Shown here one piece after another: positions 1 to 8,066 of a DNA stretch of 26,064 nucleotides. The number at the start of each line of letters is the position of its first letter. The first letter of the stretch is position 1. Origin of the DNA: Chitinophagaceae bacterium (GTDB lineage: Bacteria > Bacteroidota > Bacteroidia > Chitinophagales > Chitinophagaceae); the NCBI GenBank assembly GCA_025362915.1, contig JANYEU010000005.1, positions 1 through 26,064 on the forward strand, in the 5' to 3' direction. A program made the position numbers and the translations under genes. The notes beneath the pieces are model-generated. The model searched no databases, had not been told where the DNA came from, and saw nothing but the letters and a program-made list of their open reading frames with translations.

Positions 1-7
1 AAAAAAT

Positions 8-454
8 ATGGAAACAATATTTGACAAAAAAACAAGAGATGGATTAATTGACAGAATTAATTTATTGGATGAAACCAGTACGGCCGAATGGGGCAAAATG
101 AATGTGTATCAGATGGTAAAACATTGTAGGTTTTGGGAACAAATGGTGCAAAGTAATCAAAACATCAAACGGGCTTTCATTGGAAAAATATTTGGTAGGA
201 TAGCATTGAAAACAGTATTGAAAGATGACAAACCATTGAGACATAGCACGCCAACGTTACCATTGCTGATGATTAAAGAAACCACTGGCAACCTAGCATC
301 AGAAAAAGCAAAATGGATTGCAAATGTTGAGCAGTATTCCAACTTTTCCAACCCAAACTTTGTACATGTCTTTTTTGGCAAGATGACCAGAGAACAAGTA
401 GGGCAAATGGTATATAAACATATTGACCATCACCTTCGGCAATTTAATGGTTAA
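8..454 (+). CDS. DUF1569 / DinB-like small protein
   Basis: This 148-residue cytoplasmic protein resembles the DUF1569 family, a branch of the DinB/YfiT-like four-helix-bundle proteins. The sequence shows the expected pattern: a helix with WGKMNVYQMVKH near residues 28-39, a central region ending in KPxRHSTPTLP, and a C-terminal metal-ligand-like HxxHH motif (HIDHH, residues 140-144) before LRQF. Length is normal for the family. There is no signal peptide. The start lies 7 bases from the window edge, so an upstream extension cannot be excluded, but METIFDKKTR is a typical N-terminus. Some DinB-like proteins are metal-dependent thiol transferases; no substrate can be inferred here. The family call is fairly secure and the function is unknown. 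Confidence 0.78.
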   Translation: METIFDKKTRDGLIDRINLLDETSTAEWGKMNVYQMVKHCRFWEQMVQSNQNIKRAFIGKIFGRIALKTVLKDDKPLRHSTPTLPLLMIKETTGNLASEKAKWIANVEQYSNFSNPNFVHVFFGKMTREQVGQMVYKHIDHHLRQFNG

Positions 455-554
455 GTAATAAACCAACTCACAAATAATTAGGAATATTAATCCCGTTATT
501 ATTATTTTAGTCAACTTTTATTAAAATAAAATCAATCACCCTTAAATAAATTAT

Positions 555-1382
555 ATGAAAAAGATGTTGGTATTGTTAGTTGGAGCCATTCCATTGTTTA
601 CCTGTGCACAAACTTCCAGTGCAAAAACACATAAAGATTCAGTAGCCTATTACCAAGGCGAATTGAATAAGTTACGGCATAAAACAACAGATTCTTTAAT
701 GAAAACTGACGAATATAAAGCGCTTGCTGATGAACTTAAGCATCAGAAACAAAAGTCGGAGGGGTATTCTGGGATGGTTGTTTACGGAGATATTGCACAT
801 ACAGACTATGCTAACTTTAATAATAGCATTGTTCAAAATGGATTTAGTGCCATGCAGCCCATGTCTTTCAGGTTTGGGTTTGGCGTAAGTGCCAAGACGC
901 GCAGAACGATGCTTGATTTCTACTTTGCTACCGCAGGGCTCAACAATAAATCTACCAAAGGGGATGAAAACATTAAGTCTTCCTTCTCTAATTTGTTGCA
1001 GCTTGATTTGGGTTGCGATTTATTAAAATCCAAGACCTTTAGCTTGTATCCTTATGTAGGGCTTTCGCTTCGTGCCTCAGACTTAAGTTATTCTAAACCC
1101 GTTCAAACAAATTCCAGCTATACCAACATTACAAATATTATCAGTAACGACCAATCTACCCATTCCGAATCTTTTAGGGTAGGCTATCAATTCGGAATTG
1201 GTTTTGATGCTGCGATAAAAAAACACGGTGAGTGTGGCAAAACAATTCTTTTTACAAAGATTGGAACCAATAGCGCAATGGGTGGCGATGTCTATAAAAT
1301 TAATGGCATTGAATATAGGCCAGACATAAGGCATGGAGATTGGCTGGTATCCATTGGTTTTAAATTTGCAACCTATAATTAA
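555..1382 (+). CDS. Exported protein with outer-membrane beta-barrel-like C-terminal domain
   Basis: A 275-residue secreted protein I do not recognise by name. Residues 1-18 form a signal peptide (MKKMLVLLVGAIPLFTCA, cleavage probably just before Gln19). Cys17 is not in a good lipobox, so a lipoprotein is unlikely. Residues 28-68 are charged and helical (short coiled-coil likely). From about residue 72 the sequence alternates amphipathic beta strands and polar loops: GMVVYGDIAH, SFRFGFGVSA, RTMLDFYFATAG, LLQLDLGCDLL, SLYPYVGLSLRA, FRVGYQFGIGFDAA, WLVSIGFKFATYN. This suggests a small outer-membrane barrel of about eight strands. The terminal aromatic-rich strand fits Bacteroidota outer-membrane proteins. 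It stands alone, about 100 bases after the DUF1569 gene. Confidence 0.65.
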   Translation: MKKMLVLLVGAIPLFTCAQTSSAKTHKDSVAYYQGELNKLRHKTTDSLMKTDEYKALADELKHQKQKSEGYSGMVVYGDIAHTDYANFNNSIVQNGFSAMQPMSFRFGFGVSAKTRRTMLDFYFATAGLNNKSTKGDENIKSSFSNLLQLDLGCDLLKSKTFSLYPYVGLSLRASDLSYSKPVQTNSSYTNITNIISNDQSTHSESFRVGYQFGIGFDAAIKKHGECGKTILFTKIGTNSAMGGDVYKINGIEYRPDIRHGDWLVSIGFKFATYN

Positions 1383-1633
1383 ATAGGTCCTATCGGGCTT
1401 GGGTATGTTGCCACCAAATAAGTGTGTTGCTGTTGATGATGTTAGCAAAGTTCATCTGGAACTTGCAGGTGATGGGCATTTATTGGGTAATGCAACTTTT
1501 GTTGCCCTTCCTCCAGTCTTCTGACTTGGAAAATGTAGTATGAGTGAGACCTTCCCGTCCCGTTTTGTATAGAAATCTTTTAGGAAATTTGCCTATATAA
1601 AAGTAGCTTACTACCCTGTTCTGCTAACATATT

Positions 1634-1651
1634 ATAACCATATATGGTTAT
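1634..1651. promoter_or_regulatory. 18-bp perfect palindrome, candidate operator of the universal stress gene
   Basis: The sequence ataaccatatatggttat is identical to its own reverse complement. It ends 8 bases before the TAGCTTTG box at 1659-1666, so it covers the place where a -33 element would be. That position suits a homodimeric regulator that either replaces a missing -33 contact or blocks RNA polymerase. The palindrome is seen directly. Its role as an operator and the identity of any regulator are inferred. Confidence 0.45.
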
Positions 1652-1658
1652 TTTGATA

Positions 1659-1666
1659 TAGCTTTG
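1659..1666 (+). promoter_or_regulatory. -7-type promoter box for the universal stress gene
   Basis: TAGCTTTG matches the Bacteroidota primary-sigma -7 consensus TAnnTTTG completely. It lies 32 bases before the ATG. No TTTG-like -33 box is present at the usual 19-21 base spacing, where the palindrome sits instead. Confidence 0.5.
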
Positions 1667-1698
1667 CAACAGATACATTATAAAAATAATTCTCTTTT

Positions 1699-2118
1699 AT
1701 GTCTTTGATAAAACACATCCTTTGCGCAGTAGATTACTCCAACACCTCATCGTATGCTTTTGAATATGCCTACGACACAGCCACCGTAAGGGAAGCTTCT
1801 TTAACAGTAATTCACGTAGTAAACTCTCATGAGGAAATGTCTTCGGTATCTTTTAAACAGATTGAAGAGGAATTATCCAACTGGGTGGCAGCAAGAAACG
1901 TTGATAACATTACCATCAAACAAGATATCCTATTCGGTATCCCTCACGTAGAAATATTGCAGGCAATACAAGATTTGAAACCGGATTTAATAGTATTGGG
2001 CAACAAGGGACACACCATTCATGAGCATTTCTTTATTGGGCATGTGGCAGAAAAGGTATTGAATAATACAAACTTACCTGTGTTATTGATTAAGGCACCT
2101 GTGGATAAGAAAGATTAG
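1699..2118 (+). CDS. Universal stress protein (UspA family, ATP-binding type)
   Basis: This 139-residue cytoplasmic protein has a single Usp domain. The N-terminal strand with the conserved Asp is present (KHILCAVDYS, residues 5-14). The nucleotide-binding signature G-2x-G-9x-G is present in GNKGHTIHEHFFIG, followed by HVAEKVL. The residue after the last Gly is His, whereas ATP-binding members usually carry Ser or Thr. The protein ends with the usual strand LPVLLIK. Length is typical for one domain. In this family the proteins dimerise and respond to starvation, redox or oxygen changes; the exact cue here is unknown. The gene appears monocistronic, with its own -7 box and palindrome upstream, and converges with the broken YdeI-like gene 13 bases downstream. 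Confidence 0.92.
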   Translation: MSLIKHILCAVDYSNTSSYAFEYAYDTATVREASLTVIHVVNSHEEMSSVSFKQIEEELSNWVAARNVDNITIKQDILFGIPHVEILQAIQDLKPDLIVLGNKGHTIHEHFFIGHVAEKVLNNTNLPVLLIKAPVDKKD

Positions 2119-2131
2119 ACGCATAGTTTCT

Positions 2132-2583
2132 TTACCTGCTTTTTACCTTGGCTTTCAGTAGTTCAATAGCTTTTGAAATCCTATTTTGCCGTGTATCTTC
2201 TTTTTTTGCATCCAATATCCATTGCGCGTATTCTTTTTGGTGCGTGAAGGATAGGCTATCAAAAAAGGTTCTAACATGTCTTGCGTCCATTGCAGTAGCC
2301 AAGTCGTCCGGTACTTGCACAATACGTGGTTCTATATCCTCTTCTATAGATTATGTGTACGGTGTCGCCCGCTTTTTTTCCTAGTTTATCCCGTACAGTC
2401 TTGTTCATTATCACCCTTGCCATCCATGGGTGTCAATAATCCCCTGTATTCCACATCGTCTATAACGGCCTTCATCTTCACGCGCTTCTTGCCAAAAGTC
2501 TTTTCCACATTAAAGGGCACTTCGCAATAATAGCCGCTACTGTCTGTGTCATTTATCAATATACCATCAAATTCTATTGCCAT
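2132..2583 (-). pseudogene. YdeI/DUF1905-type gene broken by two frameshifts
   Basis: Three consecutive reverse-strand segments in three different frames together rebuild one protein of about 150 residues, the normal length for DUF1905-YdeI (OmpD-associated) proteins. Segment one starts at 2583 (MAIEFDGILIND...EYRGLLTPMDG). Near 2420 the match moves to a second frame reading ARVIMNKTVRDKLGKKAGDTV. Near 2345 it moves to a third reading EEDIEPRIVQVPDDLATAM, with the YdeI hallmark FDSLSFTHQKEYAQWILDAK and a closing ETLLK-type helix. No segment is functional alone. It is either a recent pseudogene or contains two base-calling errors; the other genes nearby are intact. Relatives have been linked to cationic peptide or bacteriocin protection, but no function is claimed here. 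Confidence 0.72.
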
Positions 2584-2609
2584 CTTACCTGTTTATTTGT
2601 TCAATGAAT

Positions 2610-3215
2610 TTAGTTATTTATACAAGAAAGTAAATGACTCCTTACCCTGCCATGCCATTCTTCTTTAAGGATAGAAAGAACAATACTATCCCTGCGTCCG
2701 CCATTTGCATTGGGTACATTACTTCTCAATATCCCTTCTATTGTGCATCCAATACTCCTCATGGCGGCTACACTGCGGGCATTGTTTTTATCAGCCCTAA
2801 ATTCTACCCTTTCCATGCCCATTGTTTCAAAAGCAAACTCCAAAAGCAAAAACTTACAGTTCTTATTCAGTCCCGTACCCTGATATTTGGAACCATACCA
2901 GGTATAACCCAATTGAAGGGAATTATTGTGGAGCTGAATATCATAAAATCTTGTACTACCAGCATATTCGCCAAACTTCTTATCGTACACAACAAAAGGA
3001 TAAGCCGTTTTTTGTTCTCTGGATAGGAGGGAAGCTACTATATATTTCTTAAAATTATCTTCTCCCGCCATCGGAAACAAACTAAAAGGCCAGATATTTG
3101 GCTCATTAAGTGAGAAATGCAACAAATGGGTACTATTATTGCCCGAAAGCGGCTCTAATTTAGCGCGATTATTCTCTAATACATAGCTTTGGGCGAAATC
3201 GAAATTACTTGACAT
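2610..3215 (-). CDS. GNAT-family N-acetyltransferase, RimJ/RimL-like
   Basis: A 201-residue cytoplasmic acetyltransferase using acetyl-CoA. The acetyl-CoA pyrophosphate loop is recognisable as YQGTGLNKN (residues 111-119), and the RimJ/RimL-type helix as NARSVAAMRSIGC (145-157) followed by EGILRSN. The strand before the loop, LQLGYTWYG, is the beta-4 position that usually carries Glu/Asp or a polar residue in RimJ-like enzymes. The C-terminal DSIVLSIL segment matches the family pattern [RD]D-x(3)-[YF]S(I/V)L. The subfamily acetylates protein N-termini, small amines or antibiotics; the acceptor here cannot be predicted. The gene is divergent from glmS with 73 bases between starts and lies just upstream of the broken YdeI-like gene on the same strand. 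Confidence 0.88.
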   Translation of the reverse strand: MSSNFDFAQSYVLENNRAKLEPLSGNNSTHLLHFSLNEPNIWPFSLFPMAGEDNFKKYIVASLLSREQKTAYPFVVYDKKFGEYAGSTRFYDIQLHNNSLQLGYTWYGSKYQGTGLNKNCKFLLLEFAFETMGMERVEFRADKNNARSVAAMRSIGCTIEGILRSNVPNANGGRRDSIVLSILKEEWHGRVRSHLLSCINN

Positions 3216-3237
3216 ATCTTTTGTGTGTTGATATTAA

Positions 3238-3268
3238 TTGGTAAAAATAAATAGAATAGGTAGTTTTA
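3238..3268 (+). promoter_or_regulatory. Possible promoter of glmS
   Basis: TTGG at 3238-3241 and TAGTTTTA at 3261-3268 are separated by 19 bases, a spacing normal for Bacteroidota -33/-7 elements. The -7 box matches TAnnTTTG at most positions but not the last. The start codon follows 20 bases later. This is a weak call made on motif and spacing only. Confidence 0.3.
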
Positions 3269-3288
3269 TAAATTGAAAATAGTTTTTT

Positions 3289-5127
3289 ATGTGTGGAATT
3301 GTTGGTTACATAGGTCATAGGCAAGCATATCCTGTAATTATTAAGGGATTGAAGCGATTGGAATACAGGGGCTATGATAGTAGTGGGGTGGCACTGATAG
3401 ATGAGGGTAAACTGAAGGTTTATAAGAAAAAAGGGAAAGTAGCTGAACTGGAAGATGAGGTGGTGGATAAAAACCTAAGCTCGCACATAGGCATCGGACA
3501 CACGAGATGGGCTACACATGGTGAACCAAGTGACAGAAACGCACATCCGCATGTAAGTAATAGTGGTGAATTTGCGATGATACACAATGGTATCATTGAG
3601 AATTATGTACCCATAAAAAACGATTTATTAAAGAAAGGATATACTTTTAAAAGTGATACCGATACCGAAGTACTCCTCAATTTTATTGAAGACATAAAGA
3701 AGAACAATAACTCTACTTTAGAGGAAGCTCTTCGTATTGCGCTGAAAAGAATAGTAGGGGCTTACTGTATTTTATTGATAGATCAAAATGACCCGGATAC
3801 CATTATTGCCGCACGTAAAGGAAGTCCGTTGGTGATTGGTATTGGTAAGGGAGAGCACTTTTTGGCCAGCGATGCTTCTCCTATTATTGAATATACCAAA
3901 GAAGTTGTTTATGTAAATGACTATGAGATTGCCATCGTGAAAGCAGATGAGTTGGTATTGAAGAATTTGGGTAATGAAAAGCAAACACCCTTTATTACCA
4001 AGCTTGACATGGAATTGGCAGCTATTGAAAAAGGTGGCTACGACCATTTTATGCTGAAAGAGATTAACGAACAGCCAGATACCATTTTCGATTGTTTGCG
4101 TGGTAGGTTGATAGCGCATACGGGGCAGATAAACCTTAGTGGTATAGAAAATAATCTTGATATACTCATCAATGCACAACGTATTGTGATGGTGGCTTGT
4201 GGTACCAGTTGGCACGCAGGATTGGTGGCAGAATATTTATTTGAGGAATTATGCCGCATACCTGTGGAAGTGGAATATGCCAGTGAGTTTAGGTATCGTA
4301 ACCCAATCATTAATAAGGGAGATATTATAATTGCTATTTCACAAAGTGGCGAAACGGCTGATACTTTGGTTGCATTGGAGAATGCAAAGGAGAAGGGTGC
4401 TTTCATTTTTGGTGTGGTGAATGCAGTAGGTAGTAGCATTGCCCGCTTGAGCAATGCTGGTGCTTACACACATAGTGGTCCGGAGATTGGCGTGGCAAGT
4501 ACCAAGGCATTTACGGGTCAGTTGGCAGTATTGAGCATGATTGCCTTAAAGATTGCAAAGGCAAAAGGCACCATTACCGATGGCCGTTACATGGAACTGT
4601 TGAAAGAACTGGAAGCAATACCCGAAAAGGTAAGGGAAATATTATTGGATACAACCAATATTCAGCGTATTGCGGAGAAATATAAGGACGCAACAGATTT
4701 CCTATTCCTTGGGCGGGGTTATAACTTCCCAGTTGCGTTAGAAGGGGCATTGAAACTGAAAGAAGTATCGTATATACATGCAGAAGGGTATCCTGCTGCC
4801 GAGATGAAGCACGGACCCATTGCGTTGGTAGATGAAAATTTGCCAGTGGTATTTGTAGCCACCAAGGATAGGTACTATGAAAAGATTGTGAGCAATGTGC
4901 AAGAGATAAAAGCAAGGAAAGGAAAAGTGATAGCAGTGGCCACCATGAGCGATACAGTTATCCCTACCATGGCTGATGATACGATGTTTGTACCTGATGC
5001 CGATGAAGTTATTGCACCGCTATTAAGTGTGGTACCGTTACAGTTACTAAGTTATTATGTGGGTGTTGCCAAAGGATTTGATGTAGATAAGCCTAGGAAT
5101 TTGGCGAAGAGTGTTACGGTTGAATAG
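3289..5127 (+). CDS. glmS: Glutamine--fructose-6-phosphate aminotransferase (isomerizing)
   Basis: GlmS makes glucosamine-6-phosphate from fructose-6-phosphate and glutamine, the first committed step to UDP-GlcNAc for peptidoglycan and lipopolysaccharide. The protein has 612 residues, close to the usual 609. The start is fixed by the MCGIVGYIG N-terminus, where Cys2 becomes the catalytic N-terminal nucleophile of the glutaminase domain. HTRWATHG, the NAHPH segment and HNGIIENY follow. The isomerase half carries two SIS domains: CGTSWHAG near residue 304, ISQSGETADT, the conserved GVASTKAF near 403, and EGYPAAEMKHGP in the second domain. It ends with the hallmark PRNLAKSVTVE (Lys607 equals the active-site lysine). 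It is cytosolic and monocistronic, ending at a strong bidirectional terminator. No glmS ribozyme fits in the 73-base leader. Confidence 0.98.
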   Translation: MCGIVGYIGHRQAYPVIIKGLKRLEYRGYDSSGVALIDEGKLKVYKKKGKVAELEDEVVDKNLSSHIGIGHTRWATHGEPSDRNAHPHVSNSGEFAMIHNGIIENYVPIKNDLLKKGYTFKSDTDTEVLLNFIEDIKKNNNSTLEEALRIALKRIVGAYCILLIDQNDPDTIIAARKGSPLVIGIGKGEHFLASDASPIIEYTKEVVYVNDYEIAIVKADELVLKNLGNEKQTPFITKLDMELAAIEKGGYDHFMLKEINEQPDTIFDCLRGRLIAHTGQINLSGIENNLDILINAQRIVMVACGTSWHAGLVAEYLFEELCRIPVEVEYASEFRYRNPIINKGDIIIAISQSGETADTLVALENAKEKGAFIFGVVNAVGSSIARLSNAGAYTHSGPEIGVASTKAFTGQLAVLSMIALKIAKAKGTITDGRYMELLKELEAIPEKVREILLDTTNIQRIAEKYKDATDFLFLGRGYNFPVALEGALKLKEVSYIHAEGYPAAEMKHGPIALVDENLPVVFVATKDRYYEKIVSNVQEIKARKGKVIAVATMSDTVIPTMADDTMFVPDADEVIAPLLSVVPLQLLSYYVGVAKGFDVDKPRNLAKSVTVE

Positions 5128-5145
5128 AAATTATAGTAAATAAGG

Positions 5146-5193
5146 GCATTAAAAAAGCCGCTTTTGCAAATGCAAAAGCGGCTTTTTTAATGC
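5146..5193. terminator. Bidirectional intrinsic terminator between glmS and the MG2 protein
   Basis: Positions 5146-5168 and 5171-5193 are perfect inverted copies of 23 bases separated by only AA. The core is GCCGC/GCGGC flanked by an A-run on the left and a T-run on the right. It therefore gives a GC stem followed by a U-tract in both directions, as expected between two convergent genes. It begins 19 bases after the glmS stop and ends 50 bases before the MG2 gene stop. Confidence 0.92.
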
Positions 5194-5242
5194 TAAAAAC
5201 TAAGTACTGGTAAAACAACAAAATAGTTTAATATTCTGTAAT

Positions 5243-7651
5243 TTATTTTACTTCGTAATTAACAATACTGCTGATTGGTAAACCATTTTCGGTAATCCCT
5301 TCTACTATTATACTCCATTTTGAAGATGCAGTTTTGTTGCTGAATACAACTTTTGCATTACCATTTTCCGTTTCTATATCGGGCTTCCAAAATAATGTGG
5401 TCAAGTAATTACTCTTCATTAAACTGGCTTTAAAAAACTGGGGAACGTAAAACGATCTCGCTTGATAGTATCCAGTAACTTCTTTGTTTATCATGTCAGG
5501 GCTAGCTTGTTGGTTAGCTTCTGGTTTTACTGTAAGATGAATAAAATATACATCTGCCATAGAGTCTCCTACAGATATTACATGCTCGATAACAATTTTA
5601 GAAAGAACATTAACTGGTAATGCATAATAATCTAATCTTTCAAATAGATCTTCACGATTATCCACAACCATACGGGGTTTATATTTCTTGGCACCAATGG
5701 TAATGCCACCTTTGTCAAAGTCTGTTTGTGCACCATTCATTTTATGTAACAGATAGTTCTCAAGTGTTTCAAAATTTTTCATATCCGATTCGTTCGGTAC
5801 AAAAACAGAATCTTTATAGCCTGCATCCATTACTGTACTATACCCACTAGTCCGTACTTTCTCTTTTTCACTGGTTACGGTCACGCCTGGAAGTTCATTA
5901 ACCTCCAATTGACGGGCCTTGTCTAAAGCTGCAACCCGTTGGTTGGCAGCTGCAGAGAATTGTTTAAATGCTGATGCGGTATCTATAACGGGATTCAAAT
6001 AGTCTACAGGTTTTACTGGGAGCTGATTATTGAACAAATCATCCATGGTAATATAACCTCCTTTTTTACCCTTATTATCTTTTGAAACAACCTTAATGCG
6101 ACTTGTACCTGTGAAATTAACACCATCTACATAATAATGACCAGAAGAGTCAGACTGTGTAGAAAATAACTTATTGCCCTTAGCTTCGTTGGCAAATAAG
6201 GTAATGTTCATGCCACTTAAGGCTTTATCACCAAACTCTCTTCTTACCTTGCCCGAAATACTGATGCCACTTTCTGGTACATACTTTATATTTATGCCTT
6301 GTTGTGCTAAACGTAACCAAATAAAGTCTCTCCAACCTTGTGTTAATAGTAGTAAATCCAGCTCCTTCAAACGGTCTTTATTATTTTTATCAAAGTATCT
6401 GTTAGCTTGTTCTATTTGCCCTTTAATTTCAGATTGTAAGTATACATAATTGACTATGTTACTGGCAGAAACAGGTACAATAGAACCATCTACTACGGCC
6501 ATGGATAAATTTGCTTTCAAAGGATGGCCTTCAATATCTAGAGTATTAATATTTACAATAGTGTTTTCTTGCGTAGAATAAGTTTGTTTATTGGTAACTA
6601 TGGTTGCATTTAAGGGACTCTGCTTCTCTACATAAAACAACCGCTCACTATTGGGATGACCTTTTTCATCAAACAAGGTAATAATTGCAACTCCTTGCGG
6701 CAACTTTTCTTTGGGGATGTTAATTGCCATATTTTCACCAGTCAGCCTAATACTATCTTCAAAACATCTTTTACCTGCATGCTTTGCAATAATAGTAAGT
6801 AAGGTATTTTGCAGTGAAGCCAGTGTAGCCTTATTCGTTTTAATGATAACTTGCGCATAAGCAGTATCAATATCTTTTAAGGCTACAATAAGACCTTTTG
6901 CTAAAGGCAGGTCGATATCGCCATTAATAGGTTTATTGGTATTAGTTGTGAAACCTTTTACATCGTATGTTTCATCAGCAAGTGGGGTTAGTGTAAAGCT
7001 TCCAAAACCTAAATTGTTGCTTTTAAAAGAAGTTACCACCTTATTCTTACTATCAACAATATCCCCTTTTACTGAAACGCCTTTGCCAAGAGCATCTTCT
7101 GCTTTAAAAGCAACAACACTTTCAACATTAGAAATTAATGAGCCTCCTTCAGGAAAGAAATGTATCGAATAGTTTTCTTTTATATTTCCAGATTTTCCAG
7201 AAGTTTTTGATCCATCACTTGATGCTATTTTATTGCCAACCTTTATTGTTCTGTCATAGATAAAGTTATCTCCAAAGTTTTTCATCCAGTTGGTGTATGT
7301 TCTAATGTGATAAGTGCCAGCACCAAGACTATCGGGTAGCCTGAAATCACCATTCCCAACACCATTTTCAAGTCTTATTACATTTCTAAATGTAACAGTT
7401 GCATCAGGTGCTATTAATTCTACATATAAATTATTACTGGTATAAATAGGGCAATTAGTCTGCCCATTGAGTAGATAAGCCTTAAACCAAATGTCATCCC
7501 CCACAACATAGTATTCTCTATCTAGGTGTAGGTATGCCTTCTCAAAAAAAAGCTTCATTTGATTATTTGTAGATTGGGCATTTAGTTGATTCAGATTAAG
7601 GGTGATGTACAGCAATGCAACTGTGCAGACAAGTTGTGCAATTTTTTTCAT
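5243..7651 (-). CDS. Exported MG2/A2M-like protein with TonB-plug-like segment and no barrel
   Basis: An 802-residue periplasmic or surface protein. Residues 1-26 are a signal peptide ending LNAQ. An MG2-type beta domain follows (about 32-140: FFEKAYLHLDREYYVVGDDIWFKAYLLNG, then GTYHIRTYTNWM), next a second beta domain starting at HFFPEGGSLI (about 164-235). Further macroglobulin-like repeats contain the LLLTQGWRDF motif near residue 437. A carboxypeptidase-regulatory-like domain spans about 460-545 (ISGKVRREFG...SDSSGHYYV). A plug-like segment starts at VNELPGVTVTSEKEK (about 585-700). The C-terminus (FWKPDIETENGNAKVVF...VEGITENG) resembles the A2M-type closing domain. There is no 22-strand barrel. 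This architecture recurs in Bacteroidota, but I know of no settled function. It reads away from the FAS1/SusCD operon. Confidence 0.8.
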   Translation of the reverse strand: MKKIAQLVCTVALLYITLNLNQLNAQSTNNQMKLFFEKAYLHLDREYYVVGDDIWFKAYLLNGQTNCPIYTSNNLYVELIAPDATVTFRNVIRLENGVGNGDFRLPDSLGAGTYHIRTYTNWMKNFGDNFIYDRTIKVGNKIASSDGSKTSGKSGNIKENYSIHFFPEGGSLISNVESVVAFKAEDALGKGVSVKGDIVDSKNKVVTSFKSNNLGFGSFTLTPLADETYDVKGFTTNTNKPINGDIDLPLAKGLIVALKDIDTAYAQVIIKTNKATLASLQNTLLTIIAKHAGKRCFEDSIRLTGENMAINIPKEKLPQGVAIITLFDEKGHPNSERLFYVEKQSPLNATIVTNKQTYSTQENTIVNINTLDIEGHPLKANLSMAVVDGSIVPVSASNIVNYVYLQSEIKGQIEQANRYFDKNNKDRLKELDLLLLTQGWRDFIWLRLAQQGINIKYVPESGISISGKVRREFGDKALSGMNITLFANEAKGNKLFSTQSDSSGHYYVDGVNFTGTSRIKVVSKDNKGKKGGYITMDDLFNNQLPVKPVDYLNPVIDTASAFKQFSAAANQRVAALDKARQLEVNELPGVTVTSEKEKVRTSGYSTVMDAGYKDSVFVPNESDMKNFETLENYLLHKMNGAQTDFDKGGITIGAKKYKPRMVVDNREDLFERLDYYALPVNVLSKIVIEHVISVGDSMADVYFIHLTVKPEANQQASPDMINKEVTGYYQARSFYVPQFFKASLMKSNYLTTLFWKPDIETENGNAKVVFSNKTASSKWSIIVEGITENGLPISSIVNYEVK

Positions 7652-8066
7652 GTGTTACTTAGAGTGAAATGATTAATTGAAAAATTAGTGTGAGAATATA
7701 GATGCAAATATTAGCATTAGTTTAAAATAAAAACAACTAATAATCGGTAAATATTTAAAGCAGACGGCTTATGACAGTTGTTAATTTGCGTTAAAGTATT
7801 ATTGCATCGCAAACGATTGAAAAGTAGCTCATCGGGATGCATAATGGAAATTTGGTCAAAGGATTTTTAATACTTAACATCTATATCTACAAACTAATTG
7901 TTGCTGTCATGAAAATAATATTATTTCCTACTTATAAAGGGTTGTGCTTAAAAAGTATACTTCAAAAAAAAATGAAATTGTTTATTATTGGTGTTTAGGT
8001 TTTTGAACTTAAAACATATTTACCCTCATTTGTTACCCACGATTTTAGAACATTATATATTTTGCC
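7652..8066. other. 415-base divergent control region
   Basis: No gene is visible here. The region separates the leftward MG2 gene from the rightward seven-gene FAS1/SusCD run and must hold the start signals of both unless transcription enters from elsewhere. On the minus strand a -33/-7 pair is recognisable at 7705-7737. On the plus strand I found no convincing promoter; a TATATTTTG string at 8056-8064 ends 2 bases before the start codon and is too close to use. Short A/T-rich inverted matches are present but none stands out. Confidence 0.5.
7705..7737 (-). promoter_or_regulatory. Possible promoter of the MG2 gene
   Basis: On the minus strand, GTTG (7734-7737) is followed after 20 bases by TAATATTTG (7705-7713). 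This fits the TTG-N19-21-TAnnTTTG arrangement, with one extra base inside the -7 box. The transcript would start near 7698 and have a leader of about 46 bases. Confidence 0.4.

Larger units (their letters stand above)
1383..1698. other. 316-base intergenic region before the universal stress gene
   Basis: No convincing gene lies here. The region contains a weak small hairpin (GCAAC-TTTT-GTTGC at 1492-1505) and, near its right end, an 18-bp perfect palindrome followed by a -7-like promoter box, both listed separately. A 39-codon ATG frame at 1405-1524 has no support. Confidence 0.5.

Noticed and set aside
1083..1448. A 121-codon antisense frame over the barrel-like protein gene
   Set aside because: It overlaps a supported gene with a signal peptide and shows no protein-like pattern of its own.
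1405..1524. A 39-codon ATG frame in the gap before the universal stress gene
   Set aside because: No recognisable motif, no start signal, and its length is expected by chance.
3216..3288. A glmS ribozyme-type leader
   Set aside because: The leader is only 73 bases and AT-rich with none of the required pseudoknot structure; such ribozymes are typical of Gram-positive bacteria.
7771..7910. ATGACAG and CTGTCAT inverted match in the divergent control region
   Set aside because: Only 7 bases with 126 bases between; expected by chance in a region of this size.
8029..8064. TTTG (8029-8032) plus TATATTTTG (8056-8064) as promoter of the FAS1/SusCD run
   Set aside because: The boxes would place transcription start inside the coding region, and the lipoprotein signal requires the ATG at 8067; spacing is also too long.
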